From: Verrucomicrobia bacterium LW23
GTDB taxonomy: Bacteria > Verrucomicrobiota > Verrucomicrobiia > Methylacidiphilales > UBA1321
NCBI GenBank assembly: GCA_003054695.1
Contig: QAZA01000009.1
Coordinates: forward strand, 186,001-250,000
Direction: 5' to 3'
DNA length: 64,000 nt
In this document: one piece after another, positions 44,152 to 53,714 of the stretch
Layout of the letters: each line of letters starts with the position of its first letter
Numbering within the stretch: position 1 is the first letter of the stretch
Notes under the pieces: model-generated
The model's input: only the letters and a program-made list of their open reading frames with translations
Database searches by the model: none
What the model was told of the DNA's origin: nothing
Position numbers and translations under genes: made by a program

Positions 44152-45369
44152 TTAACCCATGCTCGGCGCCAGCACCTCGGTGTTGTACGAGGGGAGCGGC
44201 CGCTCCGCCAGACTCTCGTCCGGGTACTCGTACATCTCGCCCTTGTAGTTGCGCAAAATCAGTCGATCCGGCAGGCGCGCCACCACGTACTCCGGATTCA
44301 CGGGGATTTTTCCGCCGCCGCCCGGGCCGTCAATGACATACTGCGGCACGCCGTAACCGGTCGTATGGCCGCGCAGGTTCTCGATAATCTCCAGCCCGCG
44401 CCGCACCGGCACACGCAGGTGCGATGTGCCCTGGATCAGATCCGCCTGATACAGGTAGTACGGCCGCACGCGGCAACGCAACAGCTTCTGCACCAACACC
44501 TTCATGACTTCCGGGTCGTCATTGACGCCGCGCAGAAGCACGCTTTGATTGCCTAGCGGCACGCCGGCATCCGCCAGGCGCCCCAGGGCATCGCGCACTT
44601 CAATCGTAAGTTCCTTGGGATGATTGACATGCACACTCATCCACAGCGGATGAAACTCGCGCAACATCTCGCAAAACTGTGGCGTAATGCGCTGCGGCAG
44701 AAAGATGGGCACGCGGCTGCCAATGCGGATAAACTCGATGTGCGGGATGGCCCGCAGGCGCCGCAATATCGTCTGCAACTTCTTGTCGGAGAACAACAAG
44801 GGATCGCCGCCGCTGAGCAGAACGTCGCGAATCTCCGTATGCTGCTCCAGGTACGCAAAGGCCGCCTCAAAGTCGATCTCCAGATCCTGCTCGCCCGCGC
44901 CGGAAACCACGCGGCTGCGCGTGCAGTAACGGCAATAGCTTGCGCACCTGTCGGTTACGAGAAAAAGCACGCGATCCGGATAGCGATGCACAAGCCCCGG
45001 CACCGGCATGCTCTTGTCCTCGCCGCACGGGTCAGCCATGTCGCCCTCGACATAGTGCACTTCGTCCGTCTTGGGTATAACCTGTTGGCGGATAGGGCAA
45101 TGCGGATCATCAGGATCCACCAGGTTAAAAAAGTACGGCGTAATGCCCATCGCCAGCTTGGTGCTGCTGAGCAGCACGCCCCCCTCCTCGCGCGAGGTCA
45201 GCCGGATTTTGCCCGTAAGCCCCGCCATGTTGGTGATGCGGTTGCGCTGCTGCCAGCCGCTGTCGGCCCAGTCCGCGGGCGAGACATGCGCCCAGTGCCC
45301 CTGCCCGGGCGAGGTGAACGGGCGAAACGCTTCAGCGCGGGAGACTGGGTCAGGATCTGTGGTTTTCAC
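44152..45369 (-). CDS. kamA: KamA family radical SAM aminomutase (lysine 2,3-aminomutase-like)
   Basis: The radical SAM cluster motif CASYCRYC has C142, C146 and C149 in the required CxxxCxxC spacing, in the family context PGLVHRYPDRVLFLVTDRCA. Further family blocks are DVLLSGGDPLLFSDKKL, RIGSRVPIFLPQRITP and the C-terminal VVARLPDRLILRNYKGEMYE. The enzyme uses SAM, a 4Fe-4S cluster and PLP to interconvert lysine and beta-lysine, either for osmoprotection (with AblB) or catabolism. AblB is not next to it, so the physiological substrate is open. Start 45369. It is followed by a good terminator. Confidence 0.9.
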   Translation of the reverse strand: MKTTDPDPVSRAEAFRPFTSPGQGHWAHVSPADWADSGWQQRNRITNMAGLTGKIRLTSREEGGVLLSSTKLAMGITPYFFNLVDPDDPHCPIRQQVIPKTDEVHYVEGDMADPCGEDKSMPVPGLVHRYPDRVLFLVTDRCASYCRYCTRSRVVSGAGEQDLEIDFEAAFAYLEQHTEIRDVLLSGGDPLLFSDKKLQTILRRLRAIPHIEFIRIGSRVPIFLPQRITPQFCEMLREFHPLWMSVHVNHPKELTIEVRDALGRLADAGVPLGNQSVLLRGVNDDPEVMKVLVQKLLRCRVRPYYLYQADLIQGTSHLRVPVRRGLEIIENLRGHTTGYGVPQYVIDGPGGGGKIPVNPEYVVARLPDRLILRNYKGEMYEYPDESLAERPLPSYNTEVLAPSMG

Positions 45370-45768
45370 GTGATTGAGGGACGTACGGCGCCGGCTGTTG
45401 TGTGGGGCGGCGCATGGGGGTAAAGTTGTAAACTACTGCAGGGGATGTATTTGCGAAGCCTTGTTTGAGATGTCCCGGCCGCACAAGGGTGATGCCGGTC
45501 GGAACGCATTCCTAAAGTTCTAGAATACTGTACTTTGGGATTTGTGCAGAAAAAAGTTTATGGCTCTACAAAAATGTGGTGAGATAGAGCGCTGGATCCC
45601 CGTTGTGCAAGGTCAAGGTGCAGCAGCAGAATCGAGGCTTTCTGGGCAGCCCGCATCCATATAGATTCTGGAGACATTATCGGGTTTTGCGGCCTTGTCA
45701 ATGGTTAGCCCTGCTCAAGCAGCCATTTTCTTGCGCCACGCGCCTCTGCTCTGACTCATCGCCCGTCC
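45370..45768. other. Intergenic region, 399 bp
   Basis: Divergent promoter region between kamA and a membrane protein gene. No gene is visible. It contains a moderately AT-rich stretch (about 45505-45570) and no repeat family members. Confidence 0.4.
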
Positions 45769-46209
45769 ATGTCCCAGCTCACCGCCATGCTCTGCACTAT
45801 TGCGGTTGAAGTACCTGTGTGCGTGGTGCTTGCATTTCTGCTCGGTGTCTTTGCGCCGCCCGCGGCCGCGCTCCGTTCAATCGCGTCCTCGCCTGGCTCT
45901 GCTTCAGAAAGCGAGATTCATCGAGCTGTGCAAGTTGCTTTGCGCGTGCGTTTTGCGCGCCTGGTGGTGACATCCGCCGGCATGTCGGCCCTCACTCACC
46001 CGCTCCTCTGGAACGCCGCGCTCTGGTGGTACTCCCAAGGCTGGAGCCCCACCACCGGCCTCTGGACCCTCGAGGCGCTCGTCACCCTCGCAGAGGCCGC
46101 TTTGCTGCGCCTGGGCGCCGCCGTACCGTGGCGCCAAGCACTGCTGCTCTCCATCGCCGCCAACGCCGCGTCGGTGGCGGTCGGCATCTGCCTGACGTGG
46201 CAGCGCTAA
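45769..46209 (+). CDS. Small integral membrane protein
   Basis: The 146-residue protein has about four membrane segments: residues 7-30 (IAVEVPVCVVLAFLLGVFAP), 66-90 (TSAGMSALTHPLLWNAALWW), 95-115 (TLEALVTLAEAALLRLGAAV) and 124-143 (ALLLSIAANAASVAVGICLT). The conserved-looking pair THPLLW and LEALVTLAEA, and SIAANAASV near the end, resemble a widespread uncharacterised family of small bacterial membrane proteins. Function unknown. It converges with the MBL gene, 27 bp away. Confidence 0.72.
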   Translation: MSQLTAMLCTIAVEVPVCVVLAFLLGVFAPPAAALRSIASSPGSASESEIHRAVQVALRVRFARLVVTSAGMSALTHPLLWNAALWWYSQGWSPTTGLWTLEALVTLAEAALLRLGAAVPWRQALLLSIAANAASVAVGICLTWQR

Positions 46210-46236
46210 AGGAGAAGGCCGAGGCCCCCGCGCGCC

Positions 46237-47073
46237 CTATTTCTTCGCCGTTTCCGGCCAGGTAAACAGCTCCCACGCTTTCGTAAAGCCCTGGAAGCCA
46301 TCCTTTTCTGGAACAAACTGGTCGTAGTTATCGCCGTAGTGCGTCAGCCAGATTTTCTTGCGCAGCGCCTTGGGCAATGTCTTAAGCTCCTCATAGCTGG
46401 CATGTACAGTGCCGGGGCCGAAAAGCTGGCAGTCGTGGAAAATCGTTTCGATGGAGCTGGTGTCCATGTCCTCAAACATCTGCGGGTCAAATCGCGTGTC
46501 TGCCGAGAAAAGCACACGGCGGTCCACCACCAGGCCGGTCGACCAGAATGCCTGGTCCCACTGCGTTACGTGGCCGGGGATGTGGATAGTGCGGAAGATT
46601 TGCAAGTGTATGCCAGCCACTTCGATCTGATAGATTTCACGCGGCTGGCTTTTAAACCACTCCGGCCGGCACGGCGTCATCAGGTCCGAAAAGCGAAGCA
46701 GGCCGGCCTCGTTGTACTCGCAGCCACCCTTCAGGCTCTTTTCCCATAAAATATCCTGGTAAGCGCTGGTAATGATGAAGTTAGGCTTTTGTTTGAGAAA
46801 GTAACGGTAGGTCAGCAGCAGCTCTTCCAGCCCACCAATGTGGTCGGCGTGGCTGTGGGTGATGTGGTAATAATCAAAGTCGGTCAGCTTGATGCCGCGG
46901 CGCGTCATCGCCTGGGGGATTGTCGTGCCGATATCGACAAGAATCGTCGTGCCGTCTTTGGCAATAATCAGCGACGTCTGGTCGTTCTTTTTGGCAAAGG
47001 CCGAGCCTACACCCGCAAAGCAGAACGTGAGGCCCTGCTTACTGGCCTCCTTGATCTCGTCGAGTTTGTTCAT
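46237..47073 (-). CDS. MBL-fold metallohydrolase (RNase Z-like)
   Basis: The 278-residue protein contains the metal site THSHADHIGG (H73, H75, D77, H78), a histidine in IHIPGHVTQW, the aspartate in LFSADTRFDP and a late histidine in KIWLTHYGDN, so two zinc ions can be bound. The arrangement resembles RNase Z and similar small-molecule or RNA hydrolases. Substrate unknown. It is divergent from the adenylating enzyme gene at 47440, with 366 bp between, which holds no gene but an AT-rich stretch at about 47250-47320, the likely promoter zone. Confidence 0.88.
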   Translation of the reverse strand: MNKLDEIKEASKQGLTFCFAGVGSAFAKKNDQTSLIIAKDGTTILVDIGTTIPQAMTRRGIKLTDFDYYHITHSHADHIGGLEELLLTYRYFLKQKPNFIITSAYQDILWEKSLKGGCEYNEAGLLRFSDLMTPCRPEWFKSQPREIYQIEVAGIHLQIFRTIHIPGHVTQWDQAFWSTGLVVDRRVLFSADTRFDPQMFEDMDTSSIETIFHDCQLFGPGTVHASYEELKTLPKALRKKIWLTHYGDNYDQFVPEKDGFQGFTKAWELFTWPETAKK

Positions 47074-47439
47074 ACATGCTTGCGGCTCAATAGGTTAGCG
47101 CGCCAAACGACCGGCGTGCCCCGTGGGCTGCGAGTGAATTAGGGTGTTTGGCTTTGATAGAGTGAAGACGCCGAAAGACAAGACTGAACATGCGACAACC
47201 GTGCAAATGGCCGGTGCGCAGGGGAGATTCGGTCTGATCTCGTGGCTAATTTTTTTGTGTAAAAAAGCTCATAACATCTTATCCATGTTAAAGCTATTAA
47301 ATTAATCCGGAAAATTCTCTCTCGCGGGTCCATCCATCCGCACCCGCAAGGCTTGCTCCCTCCCTCATTCCCGGGCTACTGTTTGTCTCATCACTCTGTT
47401 TTCGGTATTATTGCTCCGCGATTAACGGCCACGGCACCC

Positions 47440-48855
47440 ATGTACGACGACCGCAATCTCACGCAGCAGGAGCGCTTTCCGCTGCTGACCCCGCAGGGCG
47501 CGGCGCTGCTAAAGTGGATGCACGAGCATCCTAACGCGCCTAAATACAACCACTTCTGCGGCGACAGGCTGGACGCTGCACGGACAAGCGAGGTGCGCGG
47601 GTTTGAGGATGCGCTGAACGCGGATGGCGCGGATCGCCAGCGCCGCGGCAGCCCGCCCGCCTGGGTGGAGGCCTGGGCGGAGCAGTGCCGGCGCGACGTA
47701 CCGTTCTATCGCCGCACGTTGCCGCAAGGCGTTGATTTTCAGGAGCTTCCCAGCTTTGGCAGGGCGGAGCTAACGCGCGAGTACTGGGCCTTTGTCCCCG
47801 ATTCCGCCTCGCTGCACGACCTGATCCGCTACGATTCGTCAGGCCGCACAGGGCATCCTATCCGGATTCCCGGTCACCCGTTGCATGCTGCCAAGTATCT
47901 GCCGTTGCTGAGGCGTACGCTGGGGCGGCATGGAGTAACGCTGGAGGGGGAGCCCGGCAAGGTTGCCATTATGCTGGCGTGCGCCCAGCGGCGTACGGTA
48001 ACCACTGCAACGATAGCGACTTACCTTAATCAGGCGGGCTTCAGTAAAATCAATCTGCGGGGTACGACGCAGGACTGGCGCGACCCGGGTGACGTGGCGG
48101 AATACATCAATGCGTGCCAACCGCAAATCGTTACGGGTGATCCACTTAGCTTCCTTGCGCTGTGCGATGTTCCTCTGGCGTTTCGACCCGCGGCGCTTGT
48201 CTCGACGAGCATGGCGCTGTCGCCTTCCTTCCGCGCGGGTATTGAGGCGAAGGTGGGAGCGCCGGTGCTGAATGTGTATAGCATGACGGAGACGGGGCCG
48301 ATCGGCGTGGAGACCGGCGAGGGAGCGCATGCGGGATTTGAGATTGTGCCGCACGATATTTATGTGGAAGTCCTTGATGATGAGGATCATCCGTGTCCCG
48401 CCGGGGTGCGTGGGGAGATTGCCGTAACCGGCGGCCGCAACCCCTACCTGCCGCTGGTGCGATACCGTACCGGGGACTGGGGCTCGCTCGATTTCTCCGG
48501 CCCGTTGCCGCGCATTACGCAGATGGAAGGTCGTGCGCCTACGGTGTTTAGAGATGAAAACGGTGCGCTGGTCAACAACGTGGACGTGACGCATGCCCTG
48601 CGGCCGTTTGCTTTGCCGCAATACACGCTGCACCAGGCAAAAGGCGGTGCGCTGACGTTGTTGCGCCGCGCAGGCTGGGGGACAAGTACTGGAACGACAG
48701 CATCTTACGCAAACCTGCACTCAGCGCCGGAAGGCGAGCTGCGCGCTGCGCTTGCGGGGCTTTTTGGGGCGGGCATTCCGGTGCGTGTTGATTTTCTTCC
48801 CGATGATGTGAGCGAGAGCGGGAAGGTTCTGCAATACACAAGTGACGTGGCATAA
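47440..48855 (+). CDS. PaaK-like AMP-forming adenylating enzyme
   Basis: The 471-residue protein is related to phenylacetate-CoA ligases and coenzyme F390 synthetases: IRYDSSGRTGHPIRIPGHPL is a degenerate version of the SSGTTGKP phosphate loop, VLNVYSMTETGPIGVETGEG corresponds to the YGxTE region, and the C-terminal hinge is LPLVRYRTGDWGSLDFSGPL. It should activate an acid to an acyl-AMP; the substrate cannot be told. A related sequence in which the loop is altered may reflect a changed substrate. Start 47440 is chosen; an in-frame start at 47353 has no homologous character. Confidence 0.8.
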   Translation: MYDDRNLTQQERFPLLTPQGAALLKWMHEHPNAPKYNHFCGDRLDAARTSEVRGFEDALNADGADRQRRGSPPAWVEAWAEQCRRDVPFYRRTLPQGVDFQELPSFGRAELTREYWAFVPDSASLHDLIRYDSSGRTGHPIRIPGHPLHAAKYLPLLRRTLGRHGVTLEGEPGKVAIMLACAQRRTVTTATIATYLNQAGFSKINLRGTTQDWRDPGDVAEYINACQPQIVTGDPLSFLALCDVPLAFRPAALVSTSMALSPSFRAGIEAKVGAPVLNVYSMTETGPIGVETGEGAHAGFEIVPHDIYVEVLDDEDHPCPAGVRGEIAVTGGRNPYLPLVRYRTGDWGSLDFSGPLPRITQMEGRAPTVFRDENGALVNNVDVTHALRPFALPQYTLHQAKGGALTLLRRAGWGTSTGTTASYANLHSAPEGELRAALAGLFGAGIPVRVDFLPDDVSESGKVLQYTSDVA

Positions 48856-48873
48856 GCAGGATGCGGCTTGCCA

Positions 48874-48955
48874 GGGACATGTAATGTCCTAGACTTAATG
48901 GTGGGACATCACATGTCCCAGGGACGCGTAATGTCCCGGGGACATGCATTGTCCC
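48874..48955. repeat. Tandem array of 17-bp palindromes
   Basis: Four near-identical palindromes of the form GGGACATGNAATGTCCC occur at about 48874-48889, 48903-48919, 48921-48937 and 48939-48955; the last three repeat every 18 bases. The second, GGGACATCACATGTCCC, is perfect except for its central three bases. Confidence 0.85.
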
Positions 48956-48969
48956 TCCCCTCCGCTCAA

Positions 48970-49006
48970 AGTAAAAGAAAAGGGCCCGGCTGTGAAGCCC
49001 GGGCCC
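48970..49006 (-). terminator. Intrinsic terminator of typA
   Basis: On the minus strand GGGCCCGGGC-TTCACA-GCCGGGCCC followed by TTTTCTTTTACTTT, 38 bases after the typA stop codon: strong stem and T-rich tail. Confidence 0.85.
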
Positions 49007-49044
49007 TGTCCTTGCTGTGGCGCAACTTGCTGTTGCCGTGAGTT

Positions 49045-50883
49045 TTACGACTCGATCGACTTGGCGACGCGGCGACGCTTGTTCTCGTCGAGAATACGCT
49101 TGCGAAGGCGAAGGTTGGTCGGGGTCGCTTCCACGTATTCGTCGGGGGCGATGTATTCCAGCGCGCGCTCGAGGGTCAGCTTGACGGGGGCGTCCAGCTG
49201 GATGCCTTTGCCGTCGCCCTGGCTGCGCATGTTGGTCAGGTGCTTGGCTTTGCAGGGGTTCACGGCCATGTCGTCGGGGCGGCTGTTTTCGCCGACAATC
49301 ATGCCTTCGTAAATCGCCTGGCCGGGCTCCAGGAAGAGGCGGCCGCGCAGCTGTATGTTGTTGAGCGCAAACGCAGTAGCTTCGCCCGTCTCCATGCTGA
49401 CCAGGACGCCGTTGGGGCGCGTGATGATTTCGCCTTCCTTCTTGCCGTACTCCTTAAAGAGGTGGCTCATCAGACCTTCACCGCGAGTCATGTTAACGAG
49501 ATCCGTCTCGAAGCCGATGAGGCCGCGCGTGGGGATTTCGGCCTCGACGGCCACCGTGGTGGTGTGGTGCACCATGTTGGTGACTTTACCGCGGCGGGCG
49601 GCGAGGTTCTGCAGCACGTCGCCCAGCTTGTCCATGGGGGTGTCGACGTAGAGCGTTTCGAAGGGCTCGAGCACGTTGCCTTCGGAGTCGCGCTTGTAAA
49701 TTACCTCGGGGCGGGAGACCATGATCTCGAAGCCCTCGCGGCGCATTTGCTCCACCAGAATGGCGATTTGCATTTCGCCGCGGGCGCTGACTTCGAAGAC
49801 GCCGGCGGTGTCAGTGTCCTCAAACTGGATGGAGACGTTCATACGCGTCTCGCGCACCAGGCGGTCGCGGATGTGCCTGGCGGTGAGGAACTTACCTTCG
49901 CGGCCGGCGAGGGGCGAGTCGTTCACCAGAAACTGCATCTTGATGGTGGGCGGGTCGATGTCGACGAAAGGAATCGCCGGGCGATCTTCCTGATCCGCAA
50001 TGGTTTCGCCAATAAACACTTCCTCAAAGCCGGCCAGGCCGACGATGTCGCCGGCGCTGGACTCCTGAATCTGGATCTTTTGCAGGCCCTGGTGAGAGAA
50101 GAGGGCGGTGACGGCGGCCTTGTCCTTGCGGCCGTCCTTGTGAATACAGACGACTTTGTCGCCTACTTTTACCGTGCCGCCGTAGATTTTGCCGTAGGCG
50201 ATACGGCCGAGGTAGTCGCTATAGTCCAGGTTGGCCACCAGCATTTCGAAGTACTTGGTGGGATCGCACTTAGGGGCCGGGATGCGGGAGATAATCGCCT
50301 CGTAAAGGGCCGTCATGCCGGCGGCGCGGCATTCGTCGGTTACGGAGCCTTTCCAGTCGACCACGGCGAAGCCCTGTTTGGCGGAGGCGTAGATGGGGGT
50401 GGAGGCGGCTTCGAGCTGTTCGTCGTTGGCGTGAAGCTCCATAAAGAGCTCGAAAATCATGTCCAACACCTTGTGGGGGCGGGCGTTATCGCGGTCGATC
50501 TTGTTGATGACGACGATGGGCTTGGCGCCGACTTCGAGGGCTTTGCGCAGCACAAACTTGGTCTGGGCCTGGGGGCCGTCGAACGCGTCGACAACCAGCA
50601 GCACGCCGTCAATCATTTTGAGGATGCGCTCCACCTCGCCGCCAAAGTCGGCGTGGCCGGGGGTGTCGACGATGTTGACGTGGTAGTCGTTATAGGCAAA
50701 AGCGGCGTTCTTGGCCTTGATGGTGATGCCCTTTTCCTTTTCCAGATCCATGGAGTCCATGACGCGCTCGGCGACTACCTGGTTGCTGCGAAAGGTACCG
50801 GACTGGCGCAGAAGCTGGTCCACGAGTGTTGTTTTGCCGTGATCGACGTGTGCGATGATGGCAATGTTGCGAATCTTGTCCAT
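49045..50883 (-). CDS. typA: Ribosome-associated GTPase TypA/BipA
   Basis: The 612-residue protein is normal for the family: P-loop AHVDHGKTT at 11-19, switch region [34 protein letters not shown], then beta-barrel, elongation-factor-like and BipA-specific domains ([40 protein letters not shown]). BipA helps ribosome assembly and stress adaptation, including at low temperature. The start at 50883 gives MDKIRNIAI, which matches the family; the open frame to 50994 is an extension without conservation. A strong terminator follows. Confidence 0.96.
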   Translation of the reverse strand: MDKIRNIAIIAHVDHGKTTLVDQLLRQSGTFRSNQVVAERVMDSMDLEKEKGITIKAKNAAFAYNDYHVNIVDTPGHADFGGEVERILKMIDGVLLVVDAFDGPQAQTKFVLRKALEVGAKPIVVINKIDRDNARPHKVLDMIFELFMELHANDEQLEAASTPIYASAKQGFAVVDWKGSVTDECRAAGMTALYEAIISRIPAPKCDPTKYFEMLVANLDYSDYLGRIAYGKIYGGTVKVGDKVVCIHKDGRKDKAAVTALFSHQGLQKIQIQESSAGDIVGLAGFEEVFIGETIADQEDRPAIPFVDIDPPTIKMQFLVNDSPLAGREGKFLTARHIRDRLVRETRMNVSIQFEDTDTAGVFEVSARGEMQIAILVEQMRREGFEIMVSRPEVIYKRDSEGNVLEPFETLYVDTPMDKLGDVLQNLAARRGKVTNMVHHTTTVAVEAEIPTRGLIGFETDLVNMTRGEGLMSHLFKEYGKKEGEIITRPNGVLVSMETGEATAFALNNIQLRGRLFLEPGQAIYEGMIVGENSRPDDMAVNPCKAKHLTNMRSQGDGKGIQLDAPVKLTLERALEYIAPDEYVEATPTNLRLRKRILDENKRRRVAKSIES

Positions 50884-51167
50884 GAGAGGAAGGGGGTGGG
50901 CACCGGGGAAAATGTGGTCCGGGCGAGGGATGGAAGCTAGAGGAAGCGGCTGAATAACGCAACGGAAATCGCGCTTTCTCGGAAGCGGGTGCAACGCGGC
51001 GTGCGGCTTGTCTGTGCTAAGTATTTAAGCGGGAGCAGATTGCGAAGTTATTCGGACGTATGTGGCGGCGAGGGGAATTGACTTGCCACGCAGGTCATCG
51101 ACACAAATGGAACATTGCTGACACCCCTTTGCCATCTTTTAGCACATAAATCCTGCCAGCGCCAGCG

Positions 51168-53129
51168 CTACCGCCGCCCGGTTGTCATCTTGAGCCGCAC
51201 CCGTATGTGGGGCAAGTCGCGCGCCTGGGGGGTGGCCGACCCGGCGTCGAAGTAGATGAGCGTTTTTTCGTCGGCGCTGATGCCCCAGGCGGCGTCGGCG
51301 GCCTCCAGGCCTTGCGTCTCGCGACCGCTGGGCAGCACGCGCTCCACCAGCAGGCCGGGGTAGAAGATGAGGCCGGGGACGGCGCCGCGCATGGTTTTGT
51401 AGCTGGGCCCCAGGGGCGGGGTGGCGCCGGCGGCGTTGGCCGGGCCGATGGTGGCGGCGACGCCGCTCAGCCCTCCGGCGGGCGGTATGGGCTGAAAGGT
51501 GGCCTGCGCGGTTTGGGCCTCGGGCACCGGGATTACGGTGGGCGCGGGGGTGGACGCCGGCCCGTTGGTGCCCGCCGCCGCGGGCAGTTGCATGGCAAAC
51601 TGCGCGCCGGGCGGCTGGCCCTCGGGCTCCGCGTTGGTGACGGCAGTGCCTTCGGGGGGTGTCGGTGAGGGTGCGGGCTGCTGCGCGGGGGTCGCTGTCG
51701 CGCTCAGGTCCGGGCCGGAGGCGGGGTCGGCGGCGTCGGGCTCGGGCTGCCCGGTTGTGGGGGGGGAGGTGTCGCTGCCGCCCGTGCCCTGCACTTCGGG
51801 CAGCTCCGTCGAGATGGCGGCGTAGGGCGGGGGCACCTGCGGCGGCGTCAGGGCGGATTGGCCGGGCACGCGAAAGTACATGATGTTGGCCATAAAGCCC
51901 TGGCCAGCCTGCACCAGGGACTCCTGCATGCGGGCGGGGGCCAGGCCGCGCCACTCGTTATTGGTCAGCGGGCCAAACTGGTATTGCGCGGGGATTTTGC
52001 CGGCTTTCTGCTCGGCCTCTATCTCCGCCAGGGCCTTTTCGTCCAGCGGGTATTTGCTTACCCAGGTGCCGCGCCATGCGTACACAAACTCAATGCCGCA
52101 GCGCAGAAAGAAGCTTTGGCCGGCTACGGCGGCACTGCGTTGAAGCTCCGCGTGCGCTTTGGCTTTGCCGCCGTCGCGCAGCGTCAGGGTCATCTCGCGG
52201 GCCCAGTAGCCGGGGCGGGAAATGATGAGCGTGCGGCGGCCGGGGGGCAGGTAATCCAGGGTCAGGGGGATCATGCCCAGGCTTTGGCCGGTGGCTTTAT
52301 CCACCACCTCGGCGCCGGGGGGAGATCCGGTCAGGCGCAATTCCGCGCGCGGTATCCTGAAGAGGTAGCGCGCTTTGGGCCGGTTGGGCACGGTAATGCG
52401 CTGCACAAAGGGAGGCAGGCCGGGCACGCCGGGCAGTACTTTTATGCTGCGCTCGCCCGCTTTGACGATTTTGTTGAGGATCGGAGCCTTGCCCAGGCTT
52501 TCGCCGTCCAGAAGGATCTCGCTGTCGGGTACGTCGCAGGCAAAGTTGGCCTCGGTGTGGGGGAAGGTGACGTCCGAGGTGGAATTGGCGTTCTCGCGGA
52601 TAATCACCGTTTCGTTCATGTCCTCCCAGCCCGGGTAGCGCAGGTTAAGGCGGTGCACGCCTTCGGGCAGGTCCAGCTTCAGCGGCGTTTCCCCTACGCT
52701 TTTGCCGTCGCAAAACACTTTGGCAACGCCGGGGCGGGCTGTGACGACGGCGGTGCCGTAGCCGCGGCGGAAGGTCACTTTATTCTCCTCCGCCTTGCCG
52801 GGGCGCACGCTGGCTTCCTTCTTAAGCACGGGCCAGCCGGGTTTGTAAAAGCGAAAGGTTTGCCAGCCGGGCGGGACCTTGGCCTTGCAGGGGGTTACGC
52901 CCAGCTTCAGCGGCGCACCGGTGTCGGCGCTGGATCGCCACTGCACCTCAAAGCCGGCGGGCACGGATTCGAAGGTGACCTCCACCCGGTTATCGGCGAG
53001 CAGGGCCGGGGCGGGCAGCGACACCAGCAGCGCCAACATGGAGAAAAAGAGCAGAGCCGCCGCCCTCCCCGCCAACGCCGCCAACCCCCGCGTAGCGGAG
53101 GGAAATGCCGGAGAGATGCGGAGGCCCAT
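51168..53129 (-). CDS. Secreted PEGA-repeat protein with Pro/Ala-rich linker
   Basis: The 653-residue protein has an N-terminal hydrophobic signal (to about residue 45). Residues about 48-330 hold several PEGA-like beta repeats (KVFCDGKSVGETPLKLDLPE, ILLDGESLGKAPILNKIVKA, GQSLGMIPLTLDYLPPGRRT). A middle region has QFGPLTNNEWRGLAPARMQE. Residues about 430-570 are Pro/Ala/Thr-rich and probably unstructured, and the C-terminal 80 residues again look beta-rich (LIYFDAGSATPQARDLPHIR). PEGA proteins are often surface or S-layer-associated; exact role unknown. Confidence 0.78.
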   Translation of the reverse strand: MGLRISPAFPSATRGLAALAGRAAALLFFSMLALLVSLPAPALLADNRVEVTFESVPAGFEVQWRSSADTGAPLKLGVTPCKAKVPPGWQTFRFYKPGWPVLKKEASVRPGKAEENKVTFRRGYGTAVVTARPGVAKVFCDGKSVGETPLKLDLPEGVHRLNLRYPGWEDMNETVIIRENANSTSDVTFPHTEANFACDVPDSEILLDGESLGKAPILNKIVKAGERSIKVLPGVPGLPPFVQRITVPNRPKARYLFRIPRAELRLTGSPPGAEVVDKATGQSLGMIPLTLDYLPPGRRTLIISRPGYWAREMTLTLRDGGKAKAHAELQRSAAVAGQSFFLRCGIEFVYAWRGTWVSKYPLDEKALAEIEAEQKAGKIPAQYQFGPLTNNEWRGLAPARMQESLVQAGQGFMANIMYFRVPGQSALTPPQVPPPYAAISTELPEVQGTGGSDTSPPTTGQPEPDAADPASGPDLSATATPAQQPAPSPTPPEGTAVTNAEPEGQPPGAQFAMQLPAAAGTNGPASTPAPTVIPVPEAQTAQATFQPIPPAGGLSGVAATIGPANAAGATPPLGPSYKTMRGAVPGLIFYPGLLVERVLPSGRETQGLEAADAAWGISADEKTLIYFDAGSATPQARDLPHIRVRLKMTTGRR

Positions 53130-53427
53130 GGTAGCAAGACGGATTGCGCGCTAAAACGTGTGCGGGAAGATGTGTTACGGTACCTCACTTTCCCCAAAAT
53201 TGCAGCGTCCGACAAGGCTGGGTTTGCGAATTAATAACATTGCTGCTTAGGATATGAGGTGAGTATCTTACGTGATGTGGAAGTAATGATAGTAACAGCA
53301 CAGGTTCCCCATCACGTTGAAGGGCAGCAACTTCCGATTTGGAGTGCCTGGAAAGGACAGGCACCCATCCGCAATGGGCTGGCTCAAGCAAACTTCCGGA
53401 AGCTTCTCCGCACTGCGTAAGGCGAAA

Positions 53428-53527
53428 GTTCCCCTTGGCGATCTTTCTGGCCCTGGCGTTAAAAACTCCCCTCGCGATTCATGAAACAGAGTTTAACGCC
53501 AAGGGGGAAAGATCGCCCAAGGGGGAG
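53428..53527. repeat. Imperfect inverted repeat of family B
   Basis: CCCCTTGGCGATCTTTC...GGCGTTAAAAACTC pairs with GAGTTTAACGCC...GAAAGATCGCCCAAGGGG around a short loop. The same words occur at 41397-41488. It lies in the 585-bp gap 53130-53714 between the PEGA and DUF4126 genes, in which nothing else is seen. Confidence 0.8.
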
Positions 53528-53714
53528 GCGGGATCGAAGAAGGTGCGTCTGGTGGTTCACGCTCGCGGACTCGCTCCACCGCCGTCTATACCAGGGCCGC
53601 GCCGTCGGCGCCCAAGTCAGCGCAACGGACGACACGCTCTAAGTTACCCTGACAACTTCATCGAGGCTGTCAGAGCACGTTGCAAGATCTCCCCACACAA
53701 GGGCTTTTACTCAG

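Noticed and set aside
48874-48955. CRISPR array
   Set aside because: Units are 17-bp palindromes with 1-base gaps; there are no spacers and no cas genes.
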